A stretch of 14,799 nt of DNA from Alphaproteobacteria bacterium (GTDB lineage: Bacteria; Pseudomonadota; Alphaproteobacteria; Caulobacterales; Maricaulaceae): positions 1 to 14,799 of the forward strand of contig JAUIEH010000021.1 in assembly GCA_030428405.1 (NCBI GenBank). Direction: 5' to 3'. The notes under the pieces are model-generated. The model did not search any database and was not told the DNA's origin. It was given only the letters and a program-made list of their open reading frames with translations. Every line of letters starts with the position of its first letter. Position 1 is the stretch's first letter. A program made the translations under genes and the position numbers. Below, piece by piece: positions 1 through 7,994 of this stretch.

Positions 1-67
1 AGCTCAGCGGGAGAGCACCTCGTTCACACCGAGGGGGTCACTGGTTCAATCCCAGTACCGCCCACCA
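1..67 (+). tRNA. tRNA-Val (anticodon CAC), 5' end cut by the window edge
   Basis: The D arm (AGCTCAGCGGGAGAGC), an anticodon stem-loop CCTCG-TTCACAC-CGAGG with anticodon CAC, a TTCAATC T-loop closed by a 5-bp stem, and the 3' acceptor half ACCGCCC with discriminator A are all readable. The first base matches tRNA position 9, so about eight 5' bases are missing. CCA is encoded at 65-67. CAC decodes GUG valine codons. No convincing terminator follows; 68-241 holds a short T run near 91 and one small inverted repeat (129-134 with 144-149) but no gene I can support. Confidence 0.95.
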
Positions 68-241
68 TTAACTCGAGCATTGACCGGACATTTTTCGTCT
101 GGCGGGCGTCTGTGAGAACGGGCGTGCGGCGCAGATTGTCGTTCTGCGCGATGTCACGTGATTGGCGAAAAATTTGGCGAAATCTACGCGATGTTTGGCC
201 GCAGAAGCGCACCATTGGTCGGCTGAAATGCTGTCAAGTCG

Positions 242-949
242 CTAGTCTTGAGAGACTTCCTCGAGGTCTTCGCCAATCCGAACAGTCTCCACGCCGTCGA
301 CGACAGCGCTCATATGAGACAACAGACCATCTATGCCTCCATTTTCATCGATCAATTCGCCGAATTCAGCGCGCAACGCGACCATGCGCGAGATGCCTTC
401 GACAATAACATCAAGCAAAAACACGCCGTCTTCAGATATGCGATATCTCCAGTCGATTTGAGCTGCTTCGCGGTCTTGGTCGTCAAACACGAAGGTTTGG
501 ACAATCGCTTCATTGTCGCGGATCTGCACTGCGTCGCGGACTTCCAACGGACGCTCCGCCAATCTTTGAATATGTGTGCTGAATATTACTGCGATATAAT
601 CGGGAAATAGTTCCTCATATTGTGCGATTTGAGTTTCCGAGGATTCAGCGCGCCGGGATGGACCGAGCGCGAACCGGTTCATCGGCCCGGTCGCGAGGCT
701 GGCGCTCAATACTTGCCTGAGCTGTTCGCGGCGTTCGGCCTCATCCAGCGTTTGATCACTTCCAATCGCCGTCAGAGACGCGATGAGGCTTTGCGCCGCG
801 GTGTGTGCTTGTGAAGCCGTATCCGGAGCTTGCGTCACCGCATCGCCCTCTTGAGCTACGGCCGCAATCGGCGATGCCGTGAAAGCGCTGAGCGACAAGA
901 CAAACGCCGCAATAGAGGCGCGGGCTGGCGTGATGATCGTCATGAGCAT
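242..949 (-). CDS. MlaC/Ttg2D-family periplasmic lipid-binding protein (HpnM-like)
   Basis: A 235-residue protein with a signal peptide (hydrophobic residues about 11-30, likely cleavage after AVA at 30-32). The mature part has the MlaC/Ttg2 pattern: a conserved segment with EELFPDYIAVIF, and near the C-terminus LLDVIVEGISRMVALRAEF followed by GGIDGLL, close to the family signature (DV.VEGVS...YR.EF, then GLL). MlaC proteins carry phospholipids across the periplasm; HpnM is the relative found in hopanoid clusters. The gene lies 62 bases after the stop of the HpnN-like transporter on the same strand, which favours the HpnM reading. No mce, mlaE or mlaF gene is nearby, so the partner is probably the RND pump rather than an Mla ABC transporter. 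No strong ribosome binding site precedes the start; ATG at 943 is an alternative. Family call is firm; the cargo is unknown. Confidence 0.85.
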   Translation of the reverse strand: MLMTIITPARASIAAFVLSLSAFTASPIAAVAQEGDAVTQAPDTASQAHTAAQSLIASLTAIGSDQTLDEAERREQLRQVLSASLATGPMNRFALGPSRRAESSETQIAQYEELFPDYIAVIFSTHIQRLAERPLEVRDAVQIRDNEAIVQTFVFDDQDREAAQIDWRYRISEDGVFLLDVIVEGISRMVALRAEFGELIDENGGIDGLLSHMSAVVDGVETVRIGEDLEEVSQD

Positions 950-1011
950 TCTCGCTATTGTGAGCAGGAGAATAATACCGGCGCCGGGCGACAGTGTGAC
1001 CGCATGACGGC

Positions 1012-3645
1012 CTAACGCGCTGCGCGCGCGCGCCGAGTTTGCAGCGCCTCAACGATGGTCGGCAAGACGACCACTGTGCAGACAGTTGTCCATAGCAACG
1101 CAATGGAGAGCAGACCGCCCATGCTCGCCGTGCCGCGATGGGGCGACGCCATCAGACTTGAGAAAGAGGCGATCGTCGTAAGCGCGCTGAACAAAGTCGC
1201 GCGCGGCGTCGAGGTGTCGTAGACGGCGTGCGCGCTCTCGTTAGCGTCGAGGCGCAAGGCCAGATGCACGCCGCTGTCGACGCCAATGCCGATCAAGAGC
1301 GGGATGACGATGACATTCGCGAAATTGAACGGCATGCCGACCACGAGGCTCGTCGCCGCCGTCAATAAGCCCGCCAGAACCAACGGGAACAGAATGAATG
1401 TGGTCAAGGTGAAGTCGCGCAGCACAAGCAGCACAAAGATGAAGACGCCGATGAGCGCCACGACGACGGCCTGCTTCATGGCGTTCACGACGACGTCGCC
1501 GCTGGCCATGACGCTGCGCGCCGCGCCCGCCGCATGCGGCGCGACCGTCAGGACCGAGTCGACAAAAGCGCGGCGCAAATCCGCATCGCGGGCGTCCCCC
1601 GCTGGCGCAATTTCGACGCGGACGCGTCCATCCGGCGCAAGAAAGCGGTCGCGAATAGGCGCCGGCAAGGTCTCCACGCTCGTTTCGCCCGGCGCGATCT
1701 GCGCCTGCAACCGGTCAAAGAGTGACGGCCAATAGGCGAAAACGTCATCGCGTACGGCGTCGAAGAGACCGGGCTCGGTATTGGCGCGCAGCCGCAACTC
1801 GCTCAGCGCCGCATTGAGACGCAAAGCCGATATCTCGTCAGCACTCGCAAGCGTCGCCTGCAATTGGGCGAGCGCCGCGCTTCGCGGCGCGGGCGGTTCA
1901 GCGCCCTCCTCATCCTCCGCCGCGCCGCCATCCGTGCGTCCGCCGGACAGCGCCGAAGCGAGACTGTAGGAGGCGAAGTCGATGAGTTCACGTTTGACGT
2001 CTGCGTCCTCCGGCAGGAAATGCGCCAATGTCAGGACACGGCCGGTTTCTGGCAGTTCCGCGACGCGCTCCGCCAATTCGTGCGCCGCCTCAATATCCGG
2101 CGCTATCGCGCTGAGCCGGTAGGGATGAGTTTCCTCTTCATCGAACAGGCGGTCGAAGGCGCGCACGGAGGCGGCGTGAGGATCGCGCAGCGACATCGGA
2201 TCGGCGTCGAAGCGCGCAAAAGGCGCAGCGAATAAGGCGCCGAGGCCAAGCGCCAGAACGAGCCAGGCGGCGATCCGACGCAAGCCGGCCCAGCCAGACT
2301 TCCGCGGCGCGGAGCGCGGTTGGCGGTCGGATGCGAGCGCTGCGCCATCGCGCCCGGTCAGCGCTGCGGTGGCGGCGATGATGCTGGTGGAAACGACGAA
2401 GGCGATCGCGACGCCGCCTGACGCGATGACGCCAAGCTGCGCCATGCCGATAAAGCGCGTCGGCGAAAATGACAGGAACGCAAACGCCGTCGTCGGCGCT
2501 GCGATCGCAAAGGCGAGACCAATATGGCGCACAGAGCGATAAAGCGCCGAGCGGGTCGCCACACCGCGTCGGCGGTCCGTGACCAGATGAAGCGCAAGAT
2601 GGATGGCGAAATCAACGCCCAGGCCGAGCATCAAGACGGCGAAGGCGACCGAGACAAGGTTGAGATCGCCGATGGTCACCGCCGCAAACGCAGCTGTTAT
2701 GACGATGGACAACAGAATCGAACCGACAGTGGCGACCGCCAGCACGGCTGAGCGCAGCGCATAGAGCAGCAGCGCAGCGATTGCGACGATCGAAATGGCG
2801 AGCGCCGTCCAGATGCCGCGCGTGACGCTTTCGAGTTCGTCATTGCGCAACACCGGATCGCCGGTGACGAAGGTCTGCGCATCGACGCCGGTCTCTTCGC
2901 GCGCGCCTGCGACCGCAGCTTCGATCGCATCGGCCGCCTCACGCGCGAACGACATACGCGAATAATCAAGCACGGGCGTGATCGAGATCAGGCGCTGATG
3001 GAGCGCGTCTGCGTCCGCGTCATCTTCGAACAAGGCGCGCCAGGACAATGCTTCCGGCTGGCTCGCGAGCCGCGCTTCGATCGTGCGGGCGACGGCGTCC
3101 TCCACGCGCGCGAGGTCAGCGCCGTCTTCGGCGCGCGAGACGCCCTCTTCCAATGCGGCGAACAAATCTGCGAGCGCGGGTTCACGTCCGAGCCGGGCGA
3201 TCAGCGGCGCGGCCTCATTCAGTCGGGACAATAATTGTTCGAGCTCGCCCGTCTCGAGATAGAGCAAGCCGTTGCGCTCGAAATAGGCGTCCGCACTCGG
3301 AGCAAATACGCCTTCAAAGCGCTCAGGCTGAGCGTTGAGCCGGTCTACGAGCGCACGCGCGAAAATGTCGGCGGCGTCTGCGCTATCGGCGCGCGCAAGC
3401 ACCAGGATTTGCCGGTCGAGCGCGGGAAAAGTCGCTTCGACTACGAGCTGATCGCGCCGGAAGTCCTCCTGCGCAGAAATCATCAGATTGGTGTCTGTGT
3501 CGACGCCCAACCGCGTGACGGCGACATAGCCCGCGATGATGGTGATGAACATCCAGACGGCGAGCGCTGTCCATGGGCGCGCACGCGACCAATTCAGCCA
3601 GCGCCACAGCGCGGCTTGCGCAAAGATCAAACGGCGATCGCGCAT
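1012..3645 (-). CDS. hpnN: HpnN-like RND/MMPL-family lipid transporter
   Basis: An 877-residue inner-membrane protein, about the usual HpnN length. It shows the internal duplication of RND/MMPL proteins: one N-terminal membrane helix (about 26-44), a large periplasmic domain (about 45-275), a helix bundle (about 278-430), a second single helix (about 456-475), a second periplasmic domain (about 476-715) and a second bundle (about 722-865). The paired transmembrane motifs GLGVDFAIHLAL (341-352) and GIGVDSGVHLAL (786-797) are the MMPL hallmark with the conserved Asp. The first periplasmic domain contains NGLLYLETGELEQLLSRL (125-142), typical of HpnN. Known HpnN proteins move hopanoids from the inner to the outer membrane. 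Residues 567-588 form an acidic, proline-containing insert. The gene follows the receptor by 81 bases and precedes the MlaC/HpnM-like gene. Hopanoids are the default cargo; another polycyclic terpenoid or sterol is possible. No hopanoid synthesis gene is in view. Confidence 0.85.
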   Translation of the reverse strand: MRDRRLIFAQAALWRWLNWSRARPWTALAVWMFITIIAGYVAVTRLGVDTDTNLMISAQEDFRRDQLVVEATFPALDRQILVLARADSADAADIFARALVDRLNAQPERFEGVFAPSADAYFERNGLLYLETGELEQLLSRLNEAAPLIARLGREPALADLFAALEEGVSRAEDGADLARVEDAVARTIEARLASQPEALSWRALFEDDADADALHQRLISITPVLDYSRMSFAREAADAIEAAVAGAREETGVDAQTFVTGDPVLRNDELESVTRGIWTALAISIVAIAALLLYALRSAVLAVATVGSILLSIVITAAFAAVTIGDLNLVSVAFAVLMLGLGVDFAIHLALHLVTDRRRGVATRSALYRSVRHIGLAFAIAAPTTAFAFLSFSPTRFIGMAQLGVIASGGVAIAFVVSTSIIAATAALTGRDGAALASDRQPRSAPRKSGWAGLRRIAAWLVLALGLGALFAAPFARFDADPMSLRDPHAASVRAFDRLFDEEETHPYRLSAIAPDIEAAHELAERVAELPETGRVLTLAHFLPEDADVKRELIDFASYSLASALSGGRTDGGAAEDEEGAEPPAPRSAALAQLQATLASADEISALRLNAALSELRLRANTEPGLFDAVRDDVFAYWPSLFDRLQAQIAPGETSVETLPAPIRDRFLAPDGRVRVEIAPAGDARDADLRRAFVDSVLTVAPHAAGAARSVMASGDVVVNAMKQAVVVALIGVFIFVLLVLRDFTLTTFILFPLVLAGLLTAATSLVVGMPFNFANVIVIPLLIGIGVDSGVHLALRLDANESAHAVYDTSTPRATLFSALTTIASFSSLMASPHRGTASMGGLLSIALLWTTVCTVVVLPTIVEALQTRRARAAR

Positions 3646-3671
3646 GAAGTTCCGCTTTGCGCCGACAAGCC

Positions 3672-3699
3672 GGGGCGGACGCCGCCTTGCGCCCGCCCC
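3672..3699 (-). other. GC-rich inverted repeat between receptor and transporter genes
   Basis: GGGGCGG at 3672-3678 pairs with CCGCCCC at 3693-3699 around a 14-base loop, inside the 81-base gap between the receptor stop and the HpnN-like start. No U tract follows on either strand, so it is not a standard terminator. In the message it could protect the 3' end of the receptor transcript or lower downstream expression. The role is inference, and GC-rich DNA gives such repeats easily. Confidence 0.3.
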
Positions 3700-3726
3700 T
3701 CATGTCGCTGTGATTGGCGGCGCGGC

Positions 3727-6303
3727 TTAGAACTCGCCGCGCAGCTCGACGCCCCACAATAGCGGCGGTCCGGGAATGAACGTCGGTGTGCCGAAGTCGC
3801 CTCCCGTATTTCCGGCGTCGATGATGTATTCTTCGTCAAACAGATTATTGGCGAAGACGGTCAGGCGCCAGCCGTCTGCGGGCTGATCGAGACCAATGCG
3901 AAGATTGGTCAGATAAACGTCGCCCTCGCTAATGGCCAGCCCGGCGATCGGCGCATTTTCAGGTTCGAAGAACACATCGCTCCGATAAGTCTGCGTCAGC
4001 GTCAGGAAACCCTCAATCTCGCCAAATACCGGCCGACGGTAATCCACAGCCAGCGATCCGGAATGTTCCGGCTGCAGGCGGAAGCGGTTGCCGGCGAAAA
4101 TGCCGTTGGCCGGATCATTGTCGATGGCGGCGTCGATAAAGGCGTAGGAGCCGAATATGGTCAGATCGTCAGTCGGACTGAACTGACCTTCCAGCTCGAC
4201 GCCGGTATTGGTCGCGCGTCCCGTCGACACATTGTTGATGCCTCCGGCGCCGATATCGACGACCTGGACGATGAAGTCCTCATACTCCTGATAAAACACG
4301 GCCGCTTCCAGCAGGAGCCGTCCGTCGAAGAACAATCCGCGTCCGCCGATTTCGTAGTTCCAGACCGTTTCCTCCGGCGTCAGCGTGACATTCGGCAAAA
4401 CGACGTCATTGGGCAGAAATATCTGCTCGCAAGCTGGATCGTCCGTGAGCTGCAGCGGATTGCAGAAATTCGGCGCAAGCGGATTGGTCGATGTCGCGCC
4501 GCTGGTCTGGGTGATGGAGATGACGGGGCTGCGCCGTCCCTGGGCCACCGTGCCATAAAGGTTCATGTCGTCCGTGATGCGCCACAACACGTTGAAGCGC
4601 GGCAGGACGGCGTCGAACTCATCGCTCGCCGAAATGACCGCGCCTTGCGTGTTGGAGAAGCCTGGCAGGAGCGGCTGGAAGATCGTTCCCGGCGCCATGG
4701 GATTGACGAGCGACTGGCTCAGCAACAGGAAACTGTCCGGGAAATTGGTCGAGAGACCGCTTTCGCGCTCTTCCTGAATGAAGCGCACGCCCGCCGTCAC
4801 TTCGAGATTGGACGTGACGTCGAATGTTGCATCGGCGAATACGGAATAGGTCGAGTATTCGCCCGTGTTGACGAACTCGGCCGGATAATAGACGCCAAAA
4901 CCTTGCGAGGCCCGAATTAGCGGCGCAATGGCCGCCGTCGCCGGATCGATGTTCACGCGGTTGAATGAGCCGTCCGGATTGACGCAGTTCGGACCGATGC
5001 CGATGCCCGTCGGCGAGATCGCCGCACAGGCGCCGAACAAAGTCTCGTCGAGCACGAACGGCACGCGTTGGTAACCGTCCTCTTGGAAGTAGCTGACGCC
5101 GAGAAAGCCGCGGAAGCGACCGCCATTGTCGTAATTGATCCGGAACTCGACGCTGGTCTGGTCGCCTTCGGTGTCCTCGGAGATTTCAACCAGCGGCACC
5201 TGACTGCCGTCGGCGTCAAAGATTTCGAGACTGTCGAACTCGCGCCAGCCGACAATGCCGGTCAGCGAGAACGCCTCATTAATGTCCCAGGTCCCCTGAA
5301 CATTGATGTCGAAGACCTCTCGGTCGAGGCCAAGCTCGTCATCGCCCAGAAAAGCGCGCGGCACGGAGGGATCGAGCAGGCCGAGCTGCGGACCGCCGGG
5401 GCCAAGTCCCGTAAAGTTCAAATATTGATTGCCGCGCACGCCGCCGAGCTCGCCGGCGGAAAACGGACTGGTCGAGCCGTTCGTCGGCGCAATGACGCCG
5501 GACAGAAACGCCGTGCCTGGCGGCGTGTTGCGCTCATAGCTGACGATGACGTCGCCGGTGAAATTGGAATTCGGCGTAAAGCGCAGGCTCGGCCGAATGG
5601 CGAAGGTCTCAAGTCCGTTGAGATCGTCCTGATCGCCGAACGAATTGGAGCCCACATCGCCGGCCGTGTTGCGGACATAGCCATTGCGCCGCCGGTACTG
5701 CATCGCCAAGCGGCCCTGCAAGAGGTCGCCGCCGCCCGTAATGTGACCGCCATAGATCTGATAGCCGTCATTGCCGCCGCCGAAATAGCCGGACGCGCCG
5801 AACTCCTGTTCGGGGCGCGCGGTGATGACGCTGACAGCGCCGATCGAGGCGGCCGTGCCGAACAACGTGGCTTGGGGCCCGCGCGCAATTTCGACGCGCT
5901 CCAGATCGTACATCTCAAACGCCGAGCCGCGCGAGCGCGAGACGTCGACGCCGTTGTAGTAGACCGAGACGCGCGGCGCGTCCTGGAAGTTGCCGCTGTC
6001 TGAGGTGATGCCGCGAATGACAAAGCTCGGCGTGTTCGGGCTTTGCAGCTGAACCGTCAGGCCCGGCGTAAAATCGGACAGCTCGTCGAACGCCGTGATC
6101 CCAAGGCGCTCAAGCGTGGTCGAGGAGAACGCCGACAAGGTCAGCGGCACGTCGAAGGCTTCCTGCTCACGCTTTTGCGTGGTCACCACGATCCGCTCGA
6201 TCGGGCCCGAAGCTTCTGTTCCCGGATCGTTCTGGGCTTGGGCGTGCGCCGCCGTGAACGCGACCGCGGCTGCGCCTGTCATCAAACATCTGCGAAACAT
6301 CAT
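3727..6303 (-). CDS. TonB-dependent outer-membrane receptor, substrate unknown
   Basis: An 858-residue receptor. A signal peptide ends near AHAQAQ (about 19-24); a TonB box-like segment ERIVVTTQKR lies at 36-45; the plug domain covers about 46-165, with VIRGI (95-99), LERVEIARGPQATLFGT (134-150) and IGAVSVI (154-160). The remainder is a beta-barrel ending in phenylalanine, as expected for BAM-assembled proteins. It belongs to the large sphingomonad/caulobacter-like receptor group with IVVTxQKR boxes, whose substrates are mostly unknown. It is first in an operon with an HpnN-like transporter and an MlaC/HpnM-like protein, so a hydrophobic substrate such as a terpenoid or sterol is an inference from context. 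The start is a tandem ATG-ATG (6303 and 6300) preceded by a G6 ribosome binding site. I see no Fur-like box. Confidence 0.9.
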   Translation of the reverse strand: MMFRRCLMTGAAAVAFTAAHAQAQNDPGTEASGPIERIVVTTQKREQEAFDVPLTLSAFSSTTLERLGITAFDELSDFTPGLTVQLQSPNTPSFVIRGITSDSGNFQDAPRVSVYYNGVDVSRSRGSAFEMYDLERVEIARGPQATLFGTAASIGAVSVITARPEQEFGASGYFGGGNDGYQIYGGHITGGGDLLQGRLAMQYRRRNGYVRNTAGDVGSNSFGDQDDLNGLETFAIRPSLRFTPNSNFTGDVIVSYERNTPPGTAFLSGVIAPTNGSTSPFSAGELGGVRGNQYLNFTGLGPGGPQLGLLDPSVPRAFLGDDELGLDREVFDINVQGTWDINEAFSLTGIVGWREFDSLEIFDADGSQVPLVEISEDTEGDQTSVEFRINYDNGGRFRGFLGVSYFQEDGYQRVPFVLDETLFGACAAISPTGIGIGPNCVNPDGSFNRVNIDPATAAIAPLIRASQGFGVYYPAEFVNTGEYSTYSVFADATFDVTSNLEVTAGVRFIQEERESGLSTNFPDSFLLLSQSLVNPMAPGTIFQPLLPGFSNTQGAVISASDEFDAVLPRFNVLWRITDDMNLYGTVAQGRRSPVISITQTSGATSTNPLAPNFCNPLQLTDDPACEQIFLPNDVVLPNVTLTPEETVWNYEIGGRGLFFDGRLLLEAAVFYQEYEDFIVQVVDIGAGGINNVSTGRATNTGVELEGQFSPTDDLTIFGSYAFIDAAIDNDPANGIFAGNRFRLQPEHSGSLAVDYRRPVFGEIEGFLTLTQTYRSDVFFEPENAPIAGLAISEGDVYLTNLRIGLDQPADGWRLTVFANNLFDEEYIIDAGNTGGDFGTPTFIPGPPLLWGVELRGEF

Positions 6304-6338
6304 TTTTTGAACCCCCCGGCTCGATGGCGTTTTCCTTT

Positions 6339-6359
6339 GGCCGCGTTTCAGACGCGGTC
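6339..6359 (-). other. Small hairpin in the receptor leader
   Basis: CCGCGT at 6341-6346 pairs with ACGCGG at 6352-6357 around a 5-base TTCAG loop; two further outer pairs extend it (one a wobble). It lies about 36 bases upstream of the receptor start, between the predicted promoter and the G6 ribosome binding site. A regulatory role is possible but not shown. Confidence 0.3.
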
Positions 6360-6380
6360 GCCGACCCCTCGGTCTTGTTG

Positions 6381-6409
6381 GTCATAAGACGCTGAATCGG
6401 CTGTTCCAA
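6381..6409 (-). promoter_or_regulatory. Candidate sigma70-type promoter of the receptor operon
   Basis: On the minus strand TTGGAA (6404-6409) and TATGAC (6381-6386) are separated by 17 bases, giving a leader of roughly 70 bases before the receptor ATG. The match is moderate. Nothing comparable was found for the plus-strand gene starting at 6525. Confidence 0.35.
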
Positions 6410-6524
6410 TTCAACAATTTGCGACGTCCAACGCTTCCTTAAGCATGTAGAGCGCATCATGCGCCTCAAATTACGCCCGCTGCGATAGTTTTCGTGAGCG
6501 GCGGCGCATTGGAGTGACGCCAAT

Positions 6525-7718
6525 ATGTCCGGGCAGGCTCGTAAAAAGACGCGGAACTCGAACCAGAAGTCGAGCAGCGGCGCGTTGCAGCTCATTCGCG
6601 CCAGCGGTTCGACTGCGCGCGTATTGAACCTGGCCACGCTCAAAGAACGCTGGGGCGAAGATCCCGACTATCTTAGCCGTCCCATGTTCATGGTGAAGCG
6701 CCTGAACGAGGCGATCATCCTGAAGCATACGCCGCGCGAACATGAACGCGATTTCTATGAGTTCTCCGGCCAGTGCGTGACCAAGATCATTCTGCCGTTT
6801 GATTCAGGCCACCTGGCCATGGGCGGCCAGAGCATCTTCTTTGAGCAGCCGGATTTTCTGGCCGTTTACGCCGACACGATCGGTCGGCCTGAGAACGACG
6901 CGGACGTGCAGCGCGATTTCCGCGTTCTGAGCGAGCTCGCGCGCCTGCCCTCATTCGACCCTTATCTGCTCAGCGAAAAACTGCGCCGCGAAGGTTTCGA
7001 CATCTCGAAGCGCTATTTCGACATTTCCGAAGCCGACGCCGAGCGCATGCGGGAATATGTCAACGAGCAGATTATGAAGCTCGTGCAGCTCGCATTCAAA
7101 GAAGTCGGCGGAAACGTCTTCGGACTGTCCAACCGGCTGACGTCGATCTTCTTGCAGGACGAGGCTTCAGCGGATCTCGACCCCTTGCGCGAAACCATGC
7201 GCATGTCAGTCGACGACTACGCCAAGGGTATGTTCGCCTGGAAGGGTTTTCTCTATTATAAGTGGCAAACCGTCGGCCTGCAGCGCGCACTGAAGCCTGT
7301 GGCGAAAGAGATTCTTTCAATCCACATCAAGCAGGCCACGCCCGAAGACATCGCCTATCTGCGCGCCGTGCGTGAACGTATCGTGCGCCGCCTCGGCCAA
7401 ACCGCCGGACGCATCCGATCGTCGCTGGAGCGCTATGACGAAGCGTTCAACGCGCTCACCAAACATAGCGAGCCCGGCGCCTTCCGCGCCTTCCTGCTCG
7501 CTGCGCCGGACATGTTCGTTGAGAGCGGCCAGCAGATCGCCGCGCTCAATCACATCACCTCGTTCTGGCGCTTCCGCTTCCCCGAAGGTCGCCGTGCGGC
7601 GATCGATTCCTGGGACGCCTACGATCTGTTCCAGGAATTCGAGTCCAGTCTCTCCGGTTTCGATCTCGACGATTCCGAGGAAGAGGAAGGCGACGCCGGA
7701 GTTGTCGCGCGCGTCTAA
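6525..7718 (+). CDS. Conserved-looking cytoplasmic protein of unknown function (397 aa)
   Basis: I do not recognise a named family. The protein has no signal peptide and no membrane helix. It opens with a basic, Ser/Asn-rich tail (1-20), then a segment around VLNLATLKERWGEDPDYL (33-50), a mixed region with DFYEF (76-80) and IILPFDSGHLAMGG (88-101), the motif LPSFDPYLLSEKLRREGF (141-158), a charged, mostly helical middle (about 168-310, with the aromatic patch FAWKGFLYYKW at 237-247), a region about 315-370, and a strongly acidic tail (380-390, DLDDSEEEEGD). The LPSFDP-YLL stretch resembles one I associate with uncharacterised alphaproteobacterial proteins, from memory only. The start at 6525 has a GGAG about 10 bases upstream. 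Divergent from the receptor operon and followed by the entericidin-like gene, which has its own promoter; no context points to a role. Confidence 0.8.
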   Translation: MSGQARKKTRNSNQKSSSGALQLIRASGSTARVLNLATLKERWGEDPDYLSRPMFMVKRLNEAIILKHTPREHERDFYEFSGQCVTKIILPFDSGHLAMGGQSIFFEQPDFLAVYADTIGRPENDADVQRDFRVLSELARLPSFDPYLLSEKLRREGFDISKRYFDISEADAERMREYVNEQIMKLVQLAFKEVGGNVFGLSNRLTSIFLQDEASADLDPLRETMRMSVDDYAKGMFAWKGFLYYKWQTVGLQRALKPVAKEILSIHIKQATPEDIAYLRAVRERIVRRLGQTAGRIRSSLERYDEAFNALTKHSEPGAFRAFLLAAPDMFVESGQQIAALNHITSFWRFRFPEGRRAAIDSWDAYDLFQEFESSLSGFDLDDSEEEEGDAGVVARV

Positions 7719-7753
7719 AGGCCGCTAAAGTGTTGGCGGCGCGCTCGGCGGGG

Positions 7754-7781
7754 CTGACAACGTTCTGGAGCCGGGTATAGC
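7754..7781 (+). promoter_or_regulatory. Candidate sigma70-type promoter of the entericidin-like gene
   Basis: CTGACA (7754-7759) and TATAGC (7776-7781) are 16 bases apart and end 22 bases before the ATG, which leaves a short leader with the GGGGA ribosome binding site. The position fits a monocistronic gene closed by the terminator at 7954. Confidence 0.45.
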
Positions 7782-7803
7782 GCGACAGCAGGGGAACTCG
7801 GTG

Positions 7804-7929
7804 ATGACCAAGAAAATGGCTCTCGTCGTATTGGCGGCGGCGCTTGCGCTGAGCGCGTGCAACACGATCCGCGGTTTCGGCCGTGACGTTGAGCGCACGG
7901 GCGAGGAAATCGAAGAAGTAGCGTCCTAA
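7804..7929 (+). CDS. Entericidin A/B-like small lipoprotein
   Basis: A 41-residue protein. Lys3-Lys4 and a hydrophobic stretch lead to a lipobox LSAC (16-19) with the lipidated Cys19, followed by CNTIRGFGRDVERTGEEIEE (19-38). The CNT..G.G.DV..TGE.IE pattern is that of the entericidin family: tiny membrane-anchored lipoproteins, studied in enterobacteria as an antidote/toxin pair but found widely as single genes of unclear role in alphaproteobacteria. Asn at +2 after Cys suggests outer-membrane sorting, if the usual rule holds. A GGGGA lies 8 bases before the ATG; an in-frame GTG directly before it (7801) is an alternative start. Only one copy is present, so no antidote/toxin pair is encoded here. 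Confidence 0.88.
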   Translation: MTKKMALVVLAAALALSACNTIRGFGRDVERTGEEIEEVAS

Positions 7930-7953
7930 GACTGTTCGGAAACGATCGGTATC

Positions 7954-7986
7954 GGGCGCGCCGCGAGCTTCGCGGCGCGCCCTTTT
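7954..7986 (+). terminator. Strong intrinsic terminator after the entericidin-like gene
   Basis: A perfect 13-bp palindromic stem (7954-7966 with 7970-7982) with a 3-base loop is followed by TTTT at 7983-7986. It lies 24 bases after the stop codon and also separates this gene from the convergent btuB, ending 8 bases short of the btuB stop. Confidence 0.92.
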
Positions 7987-7994
7987 CATTTGCG

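Noticed and set aside
129..149. Small inverted repeat GCGCAG/CTGCGC after the tRNA
   Set aside because: Six base pairs and no U tract; not enough to call a terminator or attachment site.
24..215. Minus-strand ORF of 63 residues ending in GGTGIEPVTPSV
   Set aside because: Its end is the antisense of the tRNA-Val; this ending is a familiar false annotation next to tRNA genes.
4063..6003. Long plus-strand ORFs (285 and 311 residues) opposite the receptor gene
   Set aside because: They are antisense shadows of a firmly identified gene, with no recognisable domains.
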